DNA from: JANQIO01 sp036351375
Lineage (GTDB): Bacteria > Pseudomonadota > Gammaproteobacteria > Pseudomonadales > Halieaceae
Direction of reading: 5' to 3'
Assembly: GCA_036351375.1 (NCBI GenBank)
Contig: JAZBOY010000092.1
Span: forward strand, 1-64,000
Length of the DNA: 64,000 bases
This document shows, piece after piece, positions 33,427 through 41,186 of this stretch (positions are counted from its first letter, which is position 1; every line of letters begins with the position of its first letter). The notes under the pieces were generated by a model. It ran no database searches. It was given only the letters and a program-made list of their open reading frames with translations, and was not told the origin of the DNA. Made by a program: the position numbers and the translations under genes.

Positions 33427-34212
33427 ATGCGTTCTGTTTCCCAGCTAGCCTACCTGCAAGCCCTGGATATTCCTGCCCTGGTCTCGCGCCAGAATCTGCC
33501 TGGCGCGGCCCGGACCCGGCGGCTGCAGCTCTCCCGCAGCTCACCGGCGGCGCCGGCGGACAGCACACTGGCAGCGGCACCGGCCGGCAAACGAGCGCCG
33601 GAGCTGGCCGCGCTCACTGCAGGCCTCAGGAGCAAGTCGGAAGCGCCGGCTGCGGTTGTGGAGCCGGCAGGCGAAGCTGCGCCCGATGATAGCGTGGCGG
33701 GCAATCCCGCGGCGGTCGATACCGCGGCGGTCGATACCGCGGCGGTCGATACCGCGGCGGTCGATACCGCGGCGGTCGACACCGTGGCGGGCACGCCGGT
33801 GTTCTCGGTGGCAGCTACCCTGGCCGGAGGCTGGTTCTGGCTGGACGAAATACCTGCCGGGCGCGAGCCGGGCGATGATTACGGCCAGCTGTTGCTGGCG
33901 ATCTGCCGCGCCCTGGGCTGGTCACAGGAGCCGGCCCGCCTGGAGCGCTTCGCCTACCCGGTGGCTGCCGGTCTTGCCGGTGGCGTGGAAGAAGCCCGCC
34001 AGGCACTGTTGGGTTTCCTGAGCGGCCGCCTTTCACGTCTCACGCCGACTGGCGTCATCCTTATGGGTGACATGGACCAGCCCTGGTTTGACCGCGACTG
34101 CCTGGCCGAACAGCGCGTTGTGCACACCGTCAGCGCCTGGCGAATGTTGCGGGAACCGGCTCTCAAGCCGCAGGCCTGGGCCGACCTCAAGTCCCTGCGG
34201 GGCGATGGCTGA
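33427..34212 (+). CDS. HolD-like protein, putative DNA polymerase III psi subunit
   Basis: The protein has 261 residues. Sequence resemblance to E. coli HolD is weak but placed right: the start (QLAYLQALDIPALVSRQNLP) parallels the chi-binding helix of psi. The end (VVHTVSAWRMLREPALKPQA, then WADLKSL) parallels its final ALTDLRANP/ALWQQI segment. Gene order supports it, because the next gene is rimI with an 8-base overlap, and E. coli has holD-rimI. It is about twice the length of E. coli psi because of an Ala/Pro/Val-rich linker (about 40-120), which includes five AAVDT repeats encoded by a 15-base tandem repeat. Psi bridges chi to the clamp loader. An unrelated hypothetical cannot be excluded. 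Confidence 0.55.
   Translation: MRSVSQLAYLQALDIPALVSRQNLPGAARTRRLQLSRSSPAAPADSTLAAAPAGKRAPELAALTAGLRSKSEAPAAVVEPAGEAAPDDSVAGNPAAVDTAAVDTAAVDTAAVDTAAVDTVAGTPVFSVAATLAGGWFWLDEIPAGREPGDDYGQLLLAICRALGWSQEPARLERFAYPVAAGLAGGVEEARQALLGFLSGRLSRLTPTGVILMGDMDQPWFDRDCLAEQRVVHTVSAWRMLREPALKPQAWADLKSLRGDG
33706..33780 (+). repeat. 15-base in-frame tandem repeat, five copies
   Basis: Five near-identical copies of a 15-base unit (ACCGCGGCGGTCGAT) lie head to tail inside the HolD-like gene, with only the outer copies diverging. A sixth partial unit follows to about 33795. Because 15 is divisible by three, copy-number change alters the linker by five residues (TAAVD) without a frameshift. The near-identity suggests recent slippage expansion. 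Confidence 0.9.
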
Positions 34213-34672
34213 AGCGCCACGGATCCGCCCCGGCCAGGCAGCAGATCTCAAGGCCATGGCCGACCTGGAAAAGCGCGCTGCCATCAATCCCTGGAGCCTG
34301 TCCCAGTTTCTCGAGAGCAGCTTGCGCGACAGGGACGCCGCGCTGGTGGCGGAGTCCGGCGATGCCGGGCTGGTGGGTTTTGCCGTGTACCAGCGTGTGC
34401 TGGATGAGGCGAGTTTGCTGAACATTGCTGTGGAGCCCGCACAGCAGGGTCGGGGGCTGGGGGCTGTTCTGCTGCAACACCTGCTGGACAGGCTCGCGCA
34501 GCAGGGCGTGTCACGCCTGTTGCTGGAAGTGCGCTGCGGCAACCTGCCGGCAATCCGGCTGTATCGTCGGCTGGGCTTTGTCGACGACGGGCGGCGCCCG
34601 GATTACTATCCGGTGCCGGGCGGCCGCGAGGATGCGCTGCTGATGTCTCGCGAGCTGGAGAGGAAACTATGA
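34205..34672 (+). CDS. rimI: RimI, ribosomal protein S18 alanine N-acetyltransferase
   Basis: This 155-residue GNAT-fold enzyme starts at ATG 34205 within the end of the HolD-like gene, matching the usual RimI length of about 150. It has the RimI N-terminal pattern (LKAMADLEKRAAINPWSLSQ), the central VGFAVYQRVLDEASLLNIAV, and the acetyl-CoA loop QQGRGLGAVLLQHLL. LLLEVRCGNLPAIRLYRRLG, FVDDGRRPDYYP and a GREDALLMSREL tail follow. It acetylates the N-terminal Ala of ribosomal protein S18 in the cytoplasm. The operon order HolD-like, rimI matches enterobacteria. Confidence 0.93.
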   Translation: MAEAPRIRPGQAADLKAMADLEKRAAINPWSLSQFLESSLRDRDAALVAESGDAGLVGFAVYQRVLDEASLLNIAVEPAQQGRGLGAVLLQHLLDRLAQQGVSRLLLEVRCGNLPAIRLYRRLGFVDDGRRPDYYPVPGGREDALLMSRELERKL

Positions 34673-35076
34673 ACGTTCTGGAAACCGAGTGGTGGACCAT
34701 GGGAGTGCCACCCGAGTGGTGGGCCGAACGCGAGGACGACAGCATCCTGGTGGGTGACCGCGACGATGTCGGTTGCATCGAGATTTCCACCCTCTGCAAG
34801 GACCAGGGCGAATTCCAGCGCGATGAAGTAAGCGCCATTGCCCGCGACAACGGCGAGCCCGACTGGCAGTGGCAGCCCGGCGCCGCCGGTGCCTTTAGCG
34901 GTGTCTACTGCGAATACCTGGAAGAGGGCGACGCGGTTCGCGAGTGGTACCTGGCCGCGGGCCCGGTGCTGCTGTTCATCACCTACAGCTGTGACGAGGA
35001 CAATCGCGGGCTCGATGATGCCGCCGTCGACGACATCCTCGGGACCCTGGCACTGGCCGCCGAGAGTGCGGACTAG
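34669..35076 (+). CDS. small acidic protein of unknown function
   Basis: This 135-residue, strongly acidic soluble protein has no signal peptide. Notable blocks are WWTMGVPPEWWAEREDDSIL near the start, GCIEISTLCKD, and WYLAAGPVLLFITYSC; the last 30 residues are Asp-rich. Its ATG overlaps the rimI stop (ATGA), so it is the third gene of the holD-like/rimI unit, and its stop overlaps the convergent rnfE by four bases. I do not recognise a family. The Trp-rich start and beta-strand character suggest a compact domain, possibly a protein-interaction or immunity-like fold, but that is a guess. Confidence 0.75.
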   Translation: MNVLETEWWTMGVPPEWWAEREDDSILVGDRDDVGCIEISTLCKDQGEFQRDEVSAIARDNGEPDWQWQPGAAGAFSGVYCEYLEEGDAVREWYLAAGPVLLFITYSCDEDNRGLDDAAVDDILGTLALAAESAD

Positions 35077-35786
35077 CTGATCGTCCCGGTGACGCGTACG
35101 CGCTTGGCGCCCTTCACCGGCTTCTCCTTAAGTGCATCCTGGCGCGCCTTGATGCGCGCATCGATCACGTTCTTGGCGGCAATCATCAGGCCTGTGAAGA
35201 TGAAGGCGCCGGGCGGCAGTATGGCCAGCAGGAAATCCTTGTAGTTGCTGAATACCACCAGCTTCCAGCTCTCCGCCGCCGGCCCGAACAGCAGGTCCAT
35301 GTTGGCAAACAGCGCGCCGGTACCGGCCAGTTCCCGCAGGCCGCCGAGGATCACCAGTACCACCATGAAGCCCACGCCCATGATGAAGCCGTCGTACATG
35401 GCCGGCAGGATCGGGTTCTTGCGGGCGAAGCCGTCGGCCCGGCCCAGTATCACGCAGTTGGTGGTAATCAGCGGCAGGAAGATGCCAAGGATCTGGTAGA
35501 GCTCATAGGCAAAGGCCTGCATCAGCAGTTCTATGCAGGTGACCGCCGAGGCAATGATCATCACAAAGGCAGGCAGGCGCACTGTATCCGAGGTGATGTT
35601 GCGGATCAGGGATACCGAGGTATTGGACGTGACCAGCACGAACACGGTAGCCAGCCCCAGACCGATGGCGTTCACCACGCTGCCGGTGACGGCCAGCAGC
35701 GGGCACAGGCCAAGCAGTTGCACGATGGCGGGGTTGTTTTTCCACAGGCCGTTGAACGACAGCTCTCGGTAACTGGTTTCAGCCAC
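35073..35786 (-). CDS. rnfE: RnfE, Rnf electron transport complex membrane subunit
   Basis: This 237-residue subunit has six membrane helices. I use GTG 35786 (VAETSYRELSFNGLWKNNPA) because a GAGGTAAGG Shine-Dalgarno lies just before it, and the codons upstream belong to rnfG. Family signatures are VQLLGLCPLLAVTGSVVNAI and FLPLITTNCVILGRADGFA, paralleled in RnfA, its pseudo-symmetric partner. RnfA and RnfE together coordinate a membrane-embedded iron-sulfur cluster through conserved Cys, here in LGLCPL and TNCVILG. The start overlaps the rnfG stop by 8 bases. Rnf couples ferredoxin/NADH electron transfer to Na+ or H+ movement. Confidence 0.95.
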   Translation of the reverse strand: MAETSYRELSFNGLWKNNPAIVQLLGLCPLLAVTGSVVNAIGLGLATVFVLVTSNTSVSLIRNITSDTVRLPAFVMIIASAVTCIELLMQAFAYELYQILGIFLPLITTNCVILGRADGFARKNPILPAMYDGFIMGVGFMVVLVILGGLRELAGTGALFANMDLLFGPAAESWKLVVFSNYKDFLLAILPPGAFIFTGLMIAAKNVIDARIKARQDALKEKPVKGAKRVRVTGTIS

Positions 35787-36495
35787 GGTCCTTACCTCTT
35801 GCAATGGCGTCAGTGTGTGCCACGGCCGACTCCCCGACTGTGACCGGCGTGCGAGCCACCTCGGCTTCGCCCTCGGTGCCCTCGCCCAGCAGCCGCTCGC
35901 GGTTGGCCTCGAAGAACTCCAGGCCGCGGCGAACTGCCATCACCACCGCCCTGGGGGTAATTGTAGCGCCGGTAAACTGGTCGAACACACCGCCGTCTTT
36001 CTTCACCGTCCACTGGTCCGGGGGCGGCGAGTCCAGCCCATGGCCTTCGAAGTCCAGCACCCAGTCTGACTTCTTGATATCTACCTTGTCCCCCAGCCCG
36101 GGGGTTTCCCGGTGCTGCAGGGCGCGCACCCCGGCGACGCTGCCGTCGCGATTCACCCCGACAATGAGCTCGATATTGCCGCTGTAGCCGTCCGGTGCAT
36201 TGACCGGGATGATGGCGGCAACGGCCTCGCCACCCTGGCGGGCGATAAATACGCGCTTGTCCTTTTTCAGTCGCAGCAGGCTGTCTTCCGGGCCCACCGG
36301 GACCGTGTCCTCCAGCATTTCGTTGTCGTGTCGTGCCGGCGGCACGATCTCGAACAGGGCCTTTTCCTCGGCGGCGCGCTGGGCAGCGGCAATACGCTCG
36401 CTGGTACCGAGGTAGGTGCCGGCAATGATGCCGGTGGTCAGCACGGCAAAGCCCGCCAGCAGCAGGCTGTTGCGGCGGATGGCGCTGCCGAACAT
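35779..36495 (-). CDS. rnfG: RnfG, FMN-binding subunit of the Rnf complex
   Basis: This 238-residue protein has one N-terminal membrane anchor (SLLLAGFAVLTTGIIAGTYL) and a periplasmic FMN-binding domain. Covalent FMN attachment is expected at the second Thr of FTGATITPRAVV near residue 177, the [ST]GAT motif of the family. GYSGNIELIVGVNRDGSVAG and LQHRETPGLGDK are further conserved blocks. It is followed by rnfE with an 8-base overlap and preceded by rnfD with a one-base overlap. It shuttles electrons on the periplasmic face of the complex. Confidence 0.95.
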   Translation of the reverse strand: MFGSAIRRNSLLLAGFAVLTTGIIAGTYLGTSERIAAAQRAAEEKALFEIVPPARHDNEMLEDTVPVGPEDSLLRLKKDKRVFIARQGGEAVAAIIPVNAPDGYSGNIELIVGVNRDGSVAGVRALQHRETPGLGDKVDIKKSDWVLDFEGHGLDSPPPDQWTVKKDGGVFDQFTGATITPRAVVMAVRRGLEFFEANRERLLGEGTEGEAEVARTPVTVGESAVAHTDAIARGKDRG

Positions 36496-37532
36496 CAGGA
36501 GGACCCCCTGTTGCCGGTCCGGTGGCCGTAGGTCCGCGGCTGGGTGTAGTAGTCGATGAACGGCGCGGCGAAGTTCATGATGAGCACGGCGAAGGCCACG
36601 GCATCGGGGTAGTTGCCAAAACAGCGGATCAGGAACACCAGCACCCCGATCAGCGCGCCGAAGATCAGCCGGCCGAGGTTGGACACCGCCGAAGACACCG
36701 GGTCGGTGATGATGAAGAAAGCGCCAAATACTGCGCCGCCGCTCAACAGGTGGAACAGCGGTGAACCGGTGCTCTGCGGGCCGCCGCCGTCATAGAACAG
36801 GGCGGCCATCAGCGCCAGGCTCGCCAGCATGGCCACCGGCGCGTGCCAGGTGTAAATGCGCCGGTACAGCATCCACAGCCCGCCTGCCAGGAAGCCGAGG
36901 CTGGCCCATTCCCAGCCTTCCCCGGCCCAGCGGCCGAACTGCGGGTTCTGCTGCCAGAGCGCCTCCACTGACAGGCTGTTGTTCTGCTTCAGCAGGTCCA
37001 GCGGGGTGGCCATGGTCACCGCGTCGATGCTGCCGGGGACGAAGCACAGCTGAATCGCTTCCCACAGGCCCGGCACTTGCACCGCGTTCACGCCGCGCGG
37101 GGCGGCCCAGCTGGTCATCTCCAGCGGAAAGGAGATCAGCAACACCACGTAGCCCACCATCGCCGGATTGAACGGGTTGTAGCCCAGGCCGCCGTACAGG
37201 TGCTTGGCAATAATGATGGAGAAGCTCACACCCACCAGGATCAGCCACCAGGGTGCGTACGCGGGCATGGCGATGGCCAGCAGGGTAGCTGTCACCAGGG
37301 CGCTGTAATCGTTGAGGTATAAACCGATGGGGCGCTGGCGCAGCTTGAGGGCCAGCGCCTCGGAAGCGAGGCCCACCAGGCAGGCCCAGGCGATGTTCAC
37401 CAGGGTGCCGAAGCCGAAAAACCAGGTCAGTGCGGCCACCCCGGGAATGCAGGCCAGCAACACGGTCTGCATTGCCCGAGCCGTCGACAGCGGGCCGTGG
37501 GCGTGGGGTGAGGTAACGCTCATCAGGGCCAT
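36495..37532 (-). CDS. rnfD: RnfD, flavin-containing membrane subunit of the Rnf complex
   Basis: This 345-residue polytopic protein begins with MALMSVTSPHAHGPLSTARA, typical of RnfD/NqrB; ATG 37523 is an alternative start. GLGYNPFNPAMVGYVVLLIS is the family hallmark. The FMN attachment Thr should be the one in VTMATPLD near residue 180. GGAVFGAFFIITDPVSSAVS and GNYPDAVAFAVLIMN lie in the last helices. The start is 2 bases from the rnfC stop and the stop overlaps rnfG by one base, so translation is coupled. RnfD forms part of the ion channel core with RnfA and RnfE. Confidence 0.95.
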   Translation of the reverse strand: MALMSVTSPHAHGPLSTARAMQTVLLACIPGVAALTWFFGFGTLVNIAWACLVGLASEALALKLRQRPIGLYLNDYSALVTATLLAIAMPAYAPWWLILVGVSFSIIIAKHLYGGLGYNPFNPAMVGYVVLLISFPLEMTSWAAPRGVNAVQVPGLWEAIQLCFVPGSIDAVTMATPLDLLKQNNSLSVEALWQQNPQFGRWAGEGWEWASLGFLAGGLWMLYRRIYTWHAPVAMLASLALMAALFYDGGGPQSTGSPLFHLLSGGAVFGAFFIITDPVSSAVSNLGRLIFGALIGVLVFLIRCFGNYPDAVAFAVLIMNFAAPFIDYYTQPRTYGHRTGNRGSS

Positions 37533-37534
37533 GT

Positions 37535-39646
37535 TCAGGCCTCCTGGCCGGAGTGGAGGGCATCCACTTCGCGCTGCGCTTCCTCAAGCTTCGGCTTGAG
37601 CTTATCGATGGCGGCTTCCAGGGCCTCGATGATGGTGTCGTCGGCGCCGGACTCACGGCTGGCCGCGAGCTTGGCTTCGCTCTTTGCCAGCCGTTCCTGC
37701 AACCTTTCCAGATTGGCGCGGGCCTTCTCGCCCGGGTCCTGGTTGGCGCTGGCAGCGCGCGCCGCCTGGGCGCGCTCGATGGCCAGCTGCGCGGCATCCT
37801 TTTCCGCGGCCGGCGCGGGTTCGCCGGGCAGCGCCTCGACCTGGCGCCGGGCCTCCTCGAGCTTGGGCTGTAATTTTTCAATGGCGGCTTCCAGGGCCTC
37901 GATGATGTTGGCTTCGGCGCCGGACTCGCGGCTGGCCGCGAGCTTGGCCTCGCTCTTCGCCAGCCGCTCCTGCAGCCGAGCCAGGTTGGCGCGGGCCTTG
38001 TCCTCCGGGCTCTGGTCGGCGCTCGCGGCACGGGCTGCCCTGGCGCGTTCGATGGCCAGCTCCGCCGGGTCGAGCTGGGCAATCGCCGGGCGCTGGCTGG
38101 TTTTCTCGCCGTCCTGCGCCGCCGCTTTCCTGGCCTTGGCTCGCTCGATAGCCGCCTGGATCGGGTCCTGCTCAGCGCCGCCGGCTTCTGCCGCCTCCCG
38201 GGCCCGCGCTTCAGCGGCCTGCTTGCGGGCGGCGCGCTGGGCTTCCTTGGCTTCGGCCTCGCGCTGCAGTCTTTCCTGGCGCGCTTCAAAACGCGTCTTC
38301 GAGTGTTCGGATTTGGCCTGGTCGCGTTTCAGCTGGGTGATCTCGGCCTTGGAGGCGCGGTAGTACTGCACCAGCGGGATATTGCTGGGACAGGCAAAAG
38401 AGCAGGCACCGCACTCGATGCAGTCAAACAGGTTGTGCGCTTCGAGCTTCTCGTACTCCTTGCCGCGGGAGAACCAGTAAAGCTGCTGGGGCAGCAGGCT
38501 GGCCGGGCAGGCCTCTGCGCACAGGCCGCAGCGGATGCAGGGCTGGGCGGGAGGCGGTGGCGGCAGCTCGCTGGTGGTGGGCGCCAGGATGCAGTTGGTG
38601 GTCTTCACTATCGGCACAGCCGGATCCGGCACCGTGAAGCCCATCATCGGCCCACCCATGACCAGCCGCTGCAGACGGTCAGCAGAGAAGCCGGACAACT
38701 CCAGCAGGTAGCTCATCGGCGTACCGAGCAGCACCTCGAAATTGCCGGGCTGGGCCACCGCTTCGCCGGTGACCGTGGTGATGCGGGAAATCAGTGGTTC
38801 GCCGTGCACCACAGCCCGGTAGACCGCCACCGCGGTGCCCATGTTCTGGCAGACCACGCCGATATCCGCCGGCAGGCCGCCGCTGGGGACCTGGCGGCCG
38901 GTGAGAATCTCGATCAGCTGCTTTTCACCACCGGAGGGGTACTTGGTGGGGAATACCACTACCTCCATGTCCTCGCCTTGACAGGCCTGGCGCAGGGCTT
39001 CGATGGCGTCGGGCTTGTTGTCCTCGACCCCCAGCAGGGTTTCCTTCGGTTCCACCAGCTGCTGCAGGATGCGGGCGCCGGCCACGATTTCATCGGCCCG
39101 CTCGCGCATCAGCACATGGTCGGCGGTGATGTAGGGTTCACACTCGGTGCCGTTCAGCACCAGGGTGTCGATTCCGCCGCCCCTGGGATTGACCCCCAGC
39201 TTGACGGAGGTGGGAAAGCCCGCGCCGCCCATGCCGGCAATCCCGGCGTCGCGGATGCAGGCCAGCAGGGTCGCCTTGTCGGCAGTCGCCGGGTCGGCGA
39301 TGCCGGTGCGCTCGATCCAGCGGTCCTCGCCGTCGGTTTCCAGAATGATGCATTCGGTGGGCAGGCCCGAGGGGTGCGCCACCAGGCGCTCCTCGATGGC
39401 GGTAATGGTGCCGGAGGTCGGCGCGTGTACTGGCACGCTGATCAGGCCCGCGGCTTTGGCGATGCACTCGCCTTTCAGGACCTTTTGCCCGACCGTGACG
39501 ATAGGCTCGGCGGGCGCGCCGATGTGCTGGTTCAGGGGCAGGGTCAGCTCCGGGGGAATGCCGGCGCTGCGTATCGGCCGGCCCAGCGACTGGTGCTTGT
39601 TCTCCGGCGGGTGCACGCCGCCGTGGAAATCCCAGATCTTTCTCAT
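37535..39646 (-). CDS. rnfC: RnfC, NADH/flavin subunit of the Rnf complex, with duplicated helical tail
   Basis: This protein has 703 residues. The N-terminus is typical of RnfC (IWDFHGGVHPPENKHQSLGR), with an NADH/FMN region containing GMGGAGFPTSVKLG. Two ferredoxin-type 4Fe-4S motifs follow: CIRCGLCAEACPASLLP near residue 370 and CIECGACSFACPSNIPLVQY near 409. The last ~270 residues are a charged Ala/Glu/Lys-rich helical tail. Its final ~175 residues contain two tandem copies of an 85-90-residue repeat (KARANLxRLQERLAKSEAKL). Its length exceeds compact RnfC proteins but long repeat tails are common in gammaproteobacteria. RnfC is the cytoplasmic entry point for electrons. Confidence 0.95.
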   Translation of the reverse strand: MRKIWDFHGGVHPPENKHQSLGRPIRSAGIPPELTLPLNQHIGAPAEPIVTVGQKVLKGECIAKAAGLISVPVHAPTSGTITAIEERLVAHPSGLPTECIILETDGEDRWIERTGIADPATADKATLLACIRDAGIAGMGGAGFPTSVKLGVNPRGGGIDTLVLNGTECEPYITADHVLMRERADEIVAGARILQQLVEPKETLLGVEDNKPDAIEALRQACQGEDMEVVVFPTKYPSGGEKQLIEILTGRQVPSGGLPADIGVVCQNMGTAVAVYRAVVHGEPLISRITTVTGEAVAQPGNFEVLLGTPMSYLLELSGFSADRLQRLVMGGPMMGFTVPDPAVPIVKTTNCILAPTTSELPPPPPAQPCIRCGLCAEACPASLLPQQLYWFSRGKEYEKLEAHNLFDCIECGACSFACPSNIPLVQYYRASKAEITQLKRDQAKSEHSKTRFEARQERLQREAEAKEAQRAARKQAAEARAREAAEAGGAEQDPIQAAIERAKARKAAAQDGEKTSQRPAIAQLDPAELAIERARAARAASADQSPEDKARANLARLQERLAKSEAKLAASRESGAEANIIEALEAAIEKLQPKLEEARRQVEALPGEPAPAAEKDAAQLAIERAQAARAASANQDPGEKARANLERLQERLAKSEAKLAASRESGADDTIIEALEAAIDKLKPKLEEAQREVDALHSGQEA
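37539..38070 (-). repeat. two tandem ~260-base repeats encoding the RnfC tail
   Basis: Two consecutive copies of about 260-270 bases encode almost the same peptide twice. Each copy runs from LAIERA(R/Q)AARAAS through KSEAKLAASRESGA and EALEAAI(E/D)KL to the next linker. Copy boundaries are near 37796. High identity, including at the DNA level (the GCCAGCCGTTCCTGCA-like segments recur), points to a recent tandem duplication. Confidence 0.85.
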
Positions 39647-40245
39647 GCCGCGTCCCGGTCGGTGGCGATAATGCTTATCGCCGGCCCGCGGCCCGGCAGG
39701 TCCCAGTGCCAGCTGGCCAGCGTGGTCTCCTCGCTGACCATCTCAATGCAATCCACCGGGCAGGGCTCCACGCACAGGTCGCAGCCGGTGCACTCGCTGG
39801 TGATGACCGTGTGCATTTGCTTGGCGGCACCGAGAATGGCGTCCACCGGGCAGGCCTGGATGCACTTGGTGCAGCCGATGCAGTCTTCCTCGTGGATGAA
39901 TGCCACCGAAGGCACCGGCGCCTCTTCACCGTGAGCCTCATCCAGCGGAATCGGCTCCATGTCCAGCAGGTCGGCCAGTTGCGCGATTCCCGCTTCGCCA
40001 CCGGGCGGGCAGCGGTTGATGGCTTCGCCCTCGGCGATGGCCTCGGCATAGGGCCGACAGCCCGGATAGCCGCACTGGCCGCATTGGGTCTGCGGCAGGA
40101 TGGCATTGATTTCCTCCACCACCGAGTTGCCTTCTACTTTGAATTTCTCGGAGGCAAAGCCGAGCAGTGCGCCGAATACAGCACCCAGCATCACCAATGC
40201 AAACAGGGCGGCCAGGAATGGCTGTTGGGCAATCAGTTCGAACAC
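39643..40245 (-). CDS. rnfB: RnfB, iron-sulfur subunit of the Rnf complex
   Basis: This 200-residue protein has a membrane anchor at the start (FLAALFALVMLGAVFGALLG). Next comes a four-Cys Fes-type cluster domain (TQCGQCGYPGCRPYAEAIAE, then RCPPGG). Two ferredoxin 4Fe-4S motifs follow: CIGCTKCIQACPVDAI and CTGCDLCVEPCPVDCI. The architecture and length match gammaproteobacterial RnfB. The stop overlaps the rnfC start by 4 bases; rnfA ends 3 bases upstream. RnfB relays electrons between the cytoplasmic donor and the membrane subunits. Confidence 0.96.
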   Translation of the reverse strand: MFELIAQQPFLAALFALVMLGAVFGALLGFASEKFKVEGNSVVEEINAILPQTQCGQCGYPGCRPYAEAIAEGEAINRCPPGGEAGIAQLADLLDMEPIPLDEAHGEEAPVPSVAFIHEEDCIGCTKCIQACPVDAILGAAKQMHTVITSECTGCDLCVEPCPVDCIEMVSEETTLASWHWDLPGRGPAISIIATDRDAA

Positions 40246-40248
40246 GCC

Positions 40249-40827
40249 TTACACCAGCCCCGCAAAACCCATGAAGGCCAGGGACATCAGCCCGGCGGTA
40301 ATCATGCCAATGGCGGCACCCTGGAACGGCTGTGGCACATCGGCCACTGCCAGCCGTTCGCGCATCGCGGCGAACAGTACCAGCACCAGCGAGAAGCCAA
40401 CCGCCGCGCCAAAGCCGTAGAACAGCGACTGCAGGAAGTTGTGCTCCTTGTTGATGTTGAGTAGGGCAACGCCCAGCACAGCACAGTTGGTGGTGATCAG
40501 CGGCAGGTAAACGCCCAGCACCCGGTGCAGCAAGGGGCTGGACTTGCGCACCACCATTTCGGTGAACTGCACCACCACCGCGATTACCAGGATGAAGGAA
40601 ATCGTGCGCAGGTAACCCAGGCCCAGGGGCTCGAGCAGGTAATTGAAGGTCAGGTAGCTACAGGCCGATGCCAGCGTCAGCACAAAGGTGGTGGCCATGG
40701 ACATGCCCATGGCGGTTTCCAGCTTGTTGGACACACCCATGAACGGGCACAGTCCCAGGAACTGCACCAACACGAAGTTGTTCACCAGGATCGCCCCGAT
40801 CAGCAGGATCGAATAGTCGGCCAGCAC
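40249..40827 (-). CDS. rnfA: RnfA, Rnf electron transport complex membrane subunit
   Basis: This 192-residue, six-helix protein starts at GTG 40827 (MLADYSILLIGAILVNNFVL). It is the first gene of rnfABCDGE. VQFLGLCPFMGVSNKLETAM and YLPLITTNCAVLGVALLNIN carry the two Cys that, with those of RnfE, hold the intramembrane iron-sulfur cluster. The full operon order A-B-C-D-G-E is intact on the minus strand. The nth gene that often follows rnfE is absent; the small acidic protein lies there convergently. A weak promoter candidate lies at 40870-40898. Confidence 0.96.
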   Translation of the reverse strand: MLADYSILLIGAILVNNFVLVQFLGLCPFMGVSNKLETAMGMSMATTFVLTLASACSYLTFNYLLEPLGLGYLRTISFILVIAVVVQFTEMVVRKSSPLLHRVLGVYLPLITTNCAVLGVALLNINKEHNFLQSLFYGFGAAVGFSLVLVLFAAMRERLAVADVPQPFQGAAIGMITAGLMSLAFMGFAGLV

Positions 40828-40869
40828 GAAAAAGCCTTTGCCTCAGAATCACTTACAACGCGACTCAAC

Positions 40870-40898
40870 AGTCTAGCGCTAGCCGGTTTTGGCAACAA
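40870..40898 (-). promoter_or_regulatory. candidate promoter of rnfABCDGE
   Basis: On the minus strand TTGTTG (40893-40898) and TAGACT (40870-40875) are separated by exactly 17 bases, about 43 bases upstream of the rnfA GTG. Each box is an imperfect sigma-70 match, and the spacer includes a CTAGCGCTAG palindrome that could be an operator. This is a prediction only. Confidence 0.3.
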
Positions 40899-40967
40899 GT
40901 GACCCTGGCTCGAGGTTGCTTCAGATCATCCTTGCCGTGGTACGTGCTATCGCCTCCGGCACATCGA

Positions 40968-41059
40968 TGTGGGGGCATTTCCCTGACACGCCGTGAACCC
41001 ATCCCTGGGGGCTCGGGCCCGACATCCATGTCGGGCACGGTCAGGGAAATGCCCCCACA
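40968..41059 (+). repeat. nested inverted-repeat element, copy 1
   Basis: The outer arms are a perfect 20-base inverted repeat (40968-40987 and 41040-41059, arm GTCAGGGAAATGCCCCCACA). Inside lies a block beginning CGCCGTGAACCCATCCCTGG, then a 9-base-pair inner hairpin (41017-41025 / 41028-41036) around CATCCATG. The central block is shared, inverted, with copy 2, while both stems differ in sequence. It looks like a REP- or MITE-like dispersed element. Confidence 0.85.
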
Positions 41060-41186
41060 CCGCTGCGCCTTCTACCGAGCCAGTTCGGCAAGGTCTGGTC
41101 TATCGGTTCTCGCAGGGTCGTTGCTTCATTGTGGCTCGACGCGCGCAAAACCGACTTGCTTCGAAGCTCGGTCGAGCGCGACGATG

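Noticed and set aside
33706..33795. Possible CRISPR-like array
   Set aside because: Units are contiguous 15-base repeats without spacers and stay in frame within a coding sequence.
36790..38289. 499-residue minus-strand open frame across rnfC and rnfD
   Set aside because: It overlaps both genes in another frame and is rich in Arg, Pro and Ser, the usual signature of a GC-rich shadow frame.
38303..39934. 543-residue plus-strand open frame opposite rnfC and rnfB
   Set aside because: It is antisense to two clear Rnf genes; high GC keeps the opposite frame open. Composition is Gly/His/Gln/Ala-rich without motifs.
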